Shown here: positions 51,974 to 53,596 of the stretch, one piece after another
How positions within the stretch are numbered: the stretch's first letter is position 1
Layout of the letters: each line of letters starts with the position of its first letter
NCBI GenBank assembly: GCA_902605605.1
Contig: CACLDI010000004.1
Coordinates: 1 to 53,596, forward strand
DNA from: an uncultured Pelagibacteraceae bacterium
Lineage (GTDB): Bacteria; Pseudomonadota; Alphaproteobacteria; Pelagibacterales; Pelagibacteraceae
DNA: 53,596 nt
Direction: 5' to 3'
The notes under the pieces: generated by a model
What the model saw: the letters and a program-made list of their open reading frames with translations, nothing else
Databases searched by the model: none
Told to the model about the DNA's origin: nothing
Made by a program: the position numbers and the translations under genes

Positions 51974-53596
51974 ATGAAAACAAAAACTAAAGTTGTAGTA
52001 GTTGGTGGTGGAGTTGTTGGAGTAAGTGCTCTTTATCATCTTGCAAAAAAAGGCTGGTCTGATGTTGTTCTAGTTGAGAGAAAAGAATTAACTTCAGGTT
52101 CTACTTGGCATGCTGCTGGCCTACTACCTTTGTTTAATATGAGCTACTCAGTTGGACAGCTTCACAAGTATGCAGTTAATCTTTACAAAACTTTAGAGGA
52201 AGAAACGGGAAAGAATGTTGGATTTAGTGTCGTTTCAAATATTAGATTAGCTAGCACCAAAGATAGAATGGATGAGTATCATCAATATGCTGGTGTTGCA
52301 CAAACTATTGGAGTGGATGTAAAATTTTTAACTCCTCAACAAGTAAAAGAAATTTGGCCATTGTGTCATACAGATGATTTAGTTGGCGCAATACAACACC
52401 CAGAAGATGGATATATTCAGCCAGCTGATTTAACTCAAGCTTTAGCAACTGGTGCAAGAAATAGAGGAGCAGAAATTTATAGAAATACAGCCGTAATGAG
52501 TATGAAACAAACTAAAGACGGCTGGATAGTAGAAACAGATAAAGGTTCAATTGAATGTGAACATGTAATTTCATGTTCTGGTAATTTTGCAAGACAAACT
52601 GGTGAAATGGTAGGTTTAGATATTCCAGTAATTCCAGTTGAGCATCAATATATTGTAACTGAACCTCATCCTGAAATTCAAAAGAGAAAAAAAGAAGGTC
52701 TTCCTGAAATGGGAGTTCTTAGGGATAGTGATAGTCGATGGTATATGCGAGAAGAAGCAGGTGGATTAATATTAGGACCTTATGAAGATGGTGCACCAGC
52801 TTGTTATGTTGAAGGTCCATCAAAAAACTCAGAGTACGAATTGTTTCAAGAAGATCTTGATAGATTGGCTCCACATATCGAAGGAGCTATTCACCGTGTG
52901 CCAGCTTTTGGAGAAGTTGGTGTAAAAAAAGTTTATAATGGCGCAATATGTTATACACCCGACGGAAATCCAATAGTTGGCCCAGCTTGGGGTTTAAAAA
53001 ATTTTTGGATTAATGAAGGACACAGTTTTGGGATCACTGCAGCAGGTGGAGCTGGATGGCAGTTAGCAGAGTGGATTGTAGACGGAGAACCTACTATTGA
53101 TATGTTGGGAGTTGAACCAAGACGTTATGGAAATTATGCAACTAAATCATATTTAAAAGCAAAAAATGAGGAAGCGTATAGCCATGTTTTTATCACTCAT
53201 TATCCTGATGAAGAAAGACCAGCAGCAAGACCGTTAAGAACAGCACCTTGTTATGAAAGAATGAAAAATCTGGGTGCGGTTTTTGGACAAAAATTTGGTT
53301 GGGAAAGACCAAACTTTTTTGCAACTGATGGCATGGAACAAAAAGATGATTGGTCGTTTAGACGATCAAAATGGTTCGATGCAATTAAAAAAGAGTGTAA
53401 AAATGTTAAAGAAAATGTTGGTTTGTTAGATATGACAGCATTTGCCAAATGCAGAATAAGAGGACCTAAGGCTGAGGAATTTTTAGATTTTTTAGTTGCA
53501 AATAAACTACCAAAAAAAATTGGCAGAATAAATTTATGTCATGCTTTAAATACTAAAGGAGGTGTGCATTCTGAATTCACAATTATGAAAGAGGCA
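51974..53596 (+). CDS. dimethylglycine dehydrogenase-type flavoprotein, 3' end cut by the window
   Basis: The frame opens at ATG 51974, with a TAGGAG ribosome site seven bases upstream, and stays open for 541 codons to the window end. Residues 7-17 (VVVVGGGVVGV) are the FAD-binding motif. The histidine in SGSTWHAAGLLP matches the residue that carries covalent FAD in dimethylglycine/sarcosine dehydrogenases. GHSFGITAAGGAGWQLAEW closes the flavin domain, and a GcvT-type domain begins near residue 490 (VGLLDMTAFAKCRIRGPKA). Expected reaction: oxidation of dimethylglycine to sarcosine with the C1 unit passed to THF. Other N-methyl amines are possible. Together with soxBDAG it would give a route to glycine. 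Confidence 0.85.
   Translation, partial: MKTKTKVVVVGGGVVGVSALYHLAKKGWSDVVLVERKELTSGSTWHAAGLLPLFNMSYSVGQLHKYAVNLYKTLEEETGKNVGFSVVSNIRLASTKDRMDEYHQYAGVAQTIGVDVKFLTPQQVKEIWPLCHTDDLVGAIQHPEDGYIQPADLTQALATGARNRGAEIYRNTAVMSMKQTKDGWIVETDKGSIECEHVISCSGNFARQTGEMVGLDIPVIPVEHQYIVTEPHPEIQKRKKEGLPEMGVLRDSDSRWYMREEAGGLILGPYEDGAPACYVEGPSKNSEYELFQEDLDRLAPHIEGAIHRVPAFGEVGVKKVYNGAICYTPDGNPIVGPAWGLKNFWINEGHSFGITAAGGAGWQLAEWIVDGEPTIDMLGVEPRRYGNYATKSYLKAKNEEAYSHVFITHYPDEERPAARPLRTAPCYERMKNLGAVFGQKFGWERPNFFATDGMEQKDDWSFRRSKWFDAIKKECKNVKENVGLLDMTAFAKCRIRGPKAEEFLDFLVANKLPKKIGRINLCHALNTKGGVHSEFTIMKEA

Noticed and set aside
1-53596. CRISPR array, prophage, insertion sequence or tRNA
   Set aside because: No spaced direct repeats, transposase or integrase frames, terminal repeats or cloverleaf sequences were seen; almost every base is in a gene or a short spacer.

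Overview
The window looks like a piece of a SAR11 (Candidatus Pelagibacter-type) alphaproteobacterial genome. It is very AT-rich, genes are packed end to end with many 1-4 base overlaps, the few spacers are mostly under 150 bases, and the content is the folate-linked methylated-amine and one-carbon metabolism typical of that group. I see no rRNA, tRNA, IS element, prophage or CRISPR array.

Layout. 1-2734 (+) holds the tail of a BamB-like beta-propeller, a cupin, the ATPase ZapE and a YjbQ protein. 2740-15147 (-) is a methylamine and nitrogen block. Read in the direction of transcription it has a SoxB-like FAD oxidoreductase, a glutamine-synthetase-like ligase, the three N-methylglutamate synthase subunits (MgsA, MgsB, MgsC), a 137-residue unknown, a divergent Amt transporter, a small membrane peptide and a strong terminator. 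Then come a 50-residue peptide, a GmaS-type ligase, a diaminopropionate ammonia-lyase-like enzyme and a photolyase. 15248-17943 (-) is trimethylamine N-oxide (TMAO) demethylase (tdm) followed by a small winged-helix protein. Divergent from tdm, 18057-23278 (+) carries the TMAO ABC transporter (tmoX, tmoV, tmoW), interrupted by a terminator, a MORN protein and an unknown membrane protein. 23287-29280 has GpsA, trimethylamine monooxygenase (tmm), an Fe-alcohol dehydrogenase, a class I amidotransferase and formate-THF ligase. 29409-34515 (+) is a complete soxBDAG operon. 34517-39434 is mostly housekeeping: an EamA transporter, a lipoprotein, a racemase, a cold-shock protein, a GNAT, PurK and PurE. 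39527-42931 (+) is a poorly described block: an atypical M19 dipeptidase, a 553-residue unknown, a DUF3726 protein and a 55-residue zinc-ribbon peptide. 42928-45753 (-) has a GcvT/DmdA-like methyltransferase coupled to an MTHFR-like protein, then two small membrane proteins. 45788-51918 (+) has a Rieske oxygenase, a methyltransferase, a P-loop kinase, a nucleotidyltransferase, an enoyl-CoA hydratase, a CoA-binding protein, a BT1-like transporter and a DUF4864 protein. The window ends inside a dimethylglycine-dehydrogenase-type gene at 51974.

How the genes fit together. TMAO can enter through TmoXVW or be made from trimethylamine by Tmm, and Tdm splits it to dimethylamine plus formaldehyde. 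Monomethylamine can be captured by GmaS and turned into N-methylglutamate by MgsABC. A SoxBDAG-type dehydrogenase would oxidise N-methylglutamate or sarcosine, passing C1 units to tetrahydrofolate, with Fhs linking to formate. No recognisable dimethylamine monooxygenase (dmmDABC) lies in the window, so the dimethylamine to methylamine step is unassigned. Functions rest on motif recognition and context; no database search was possible.
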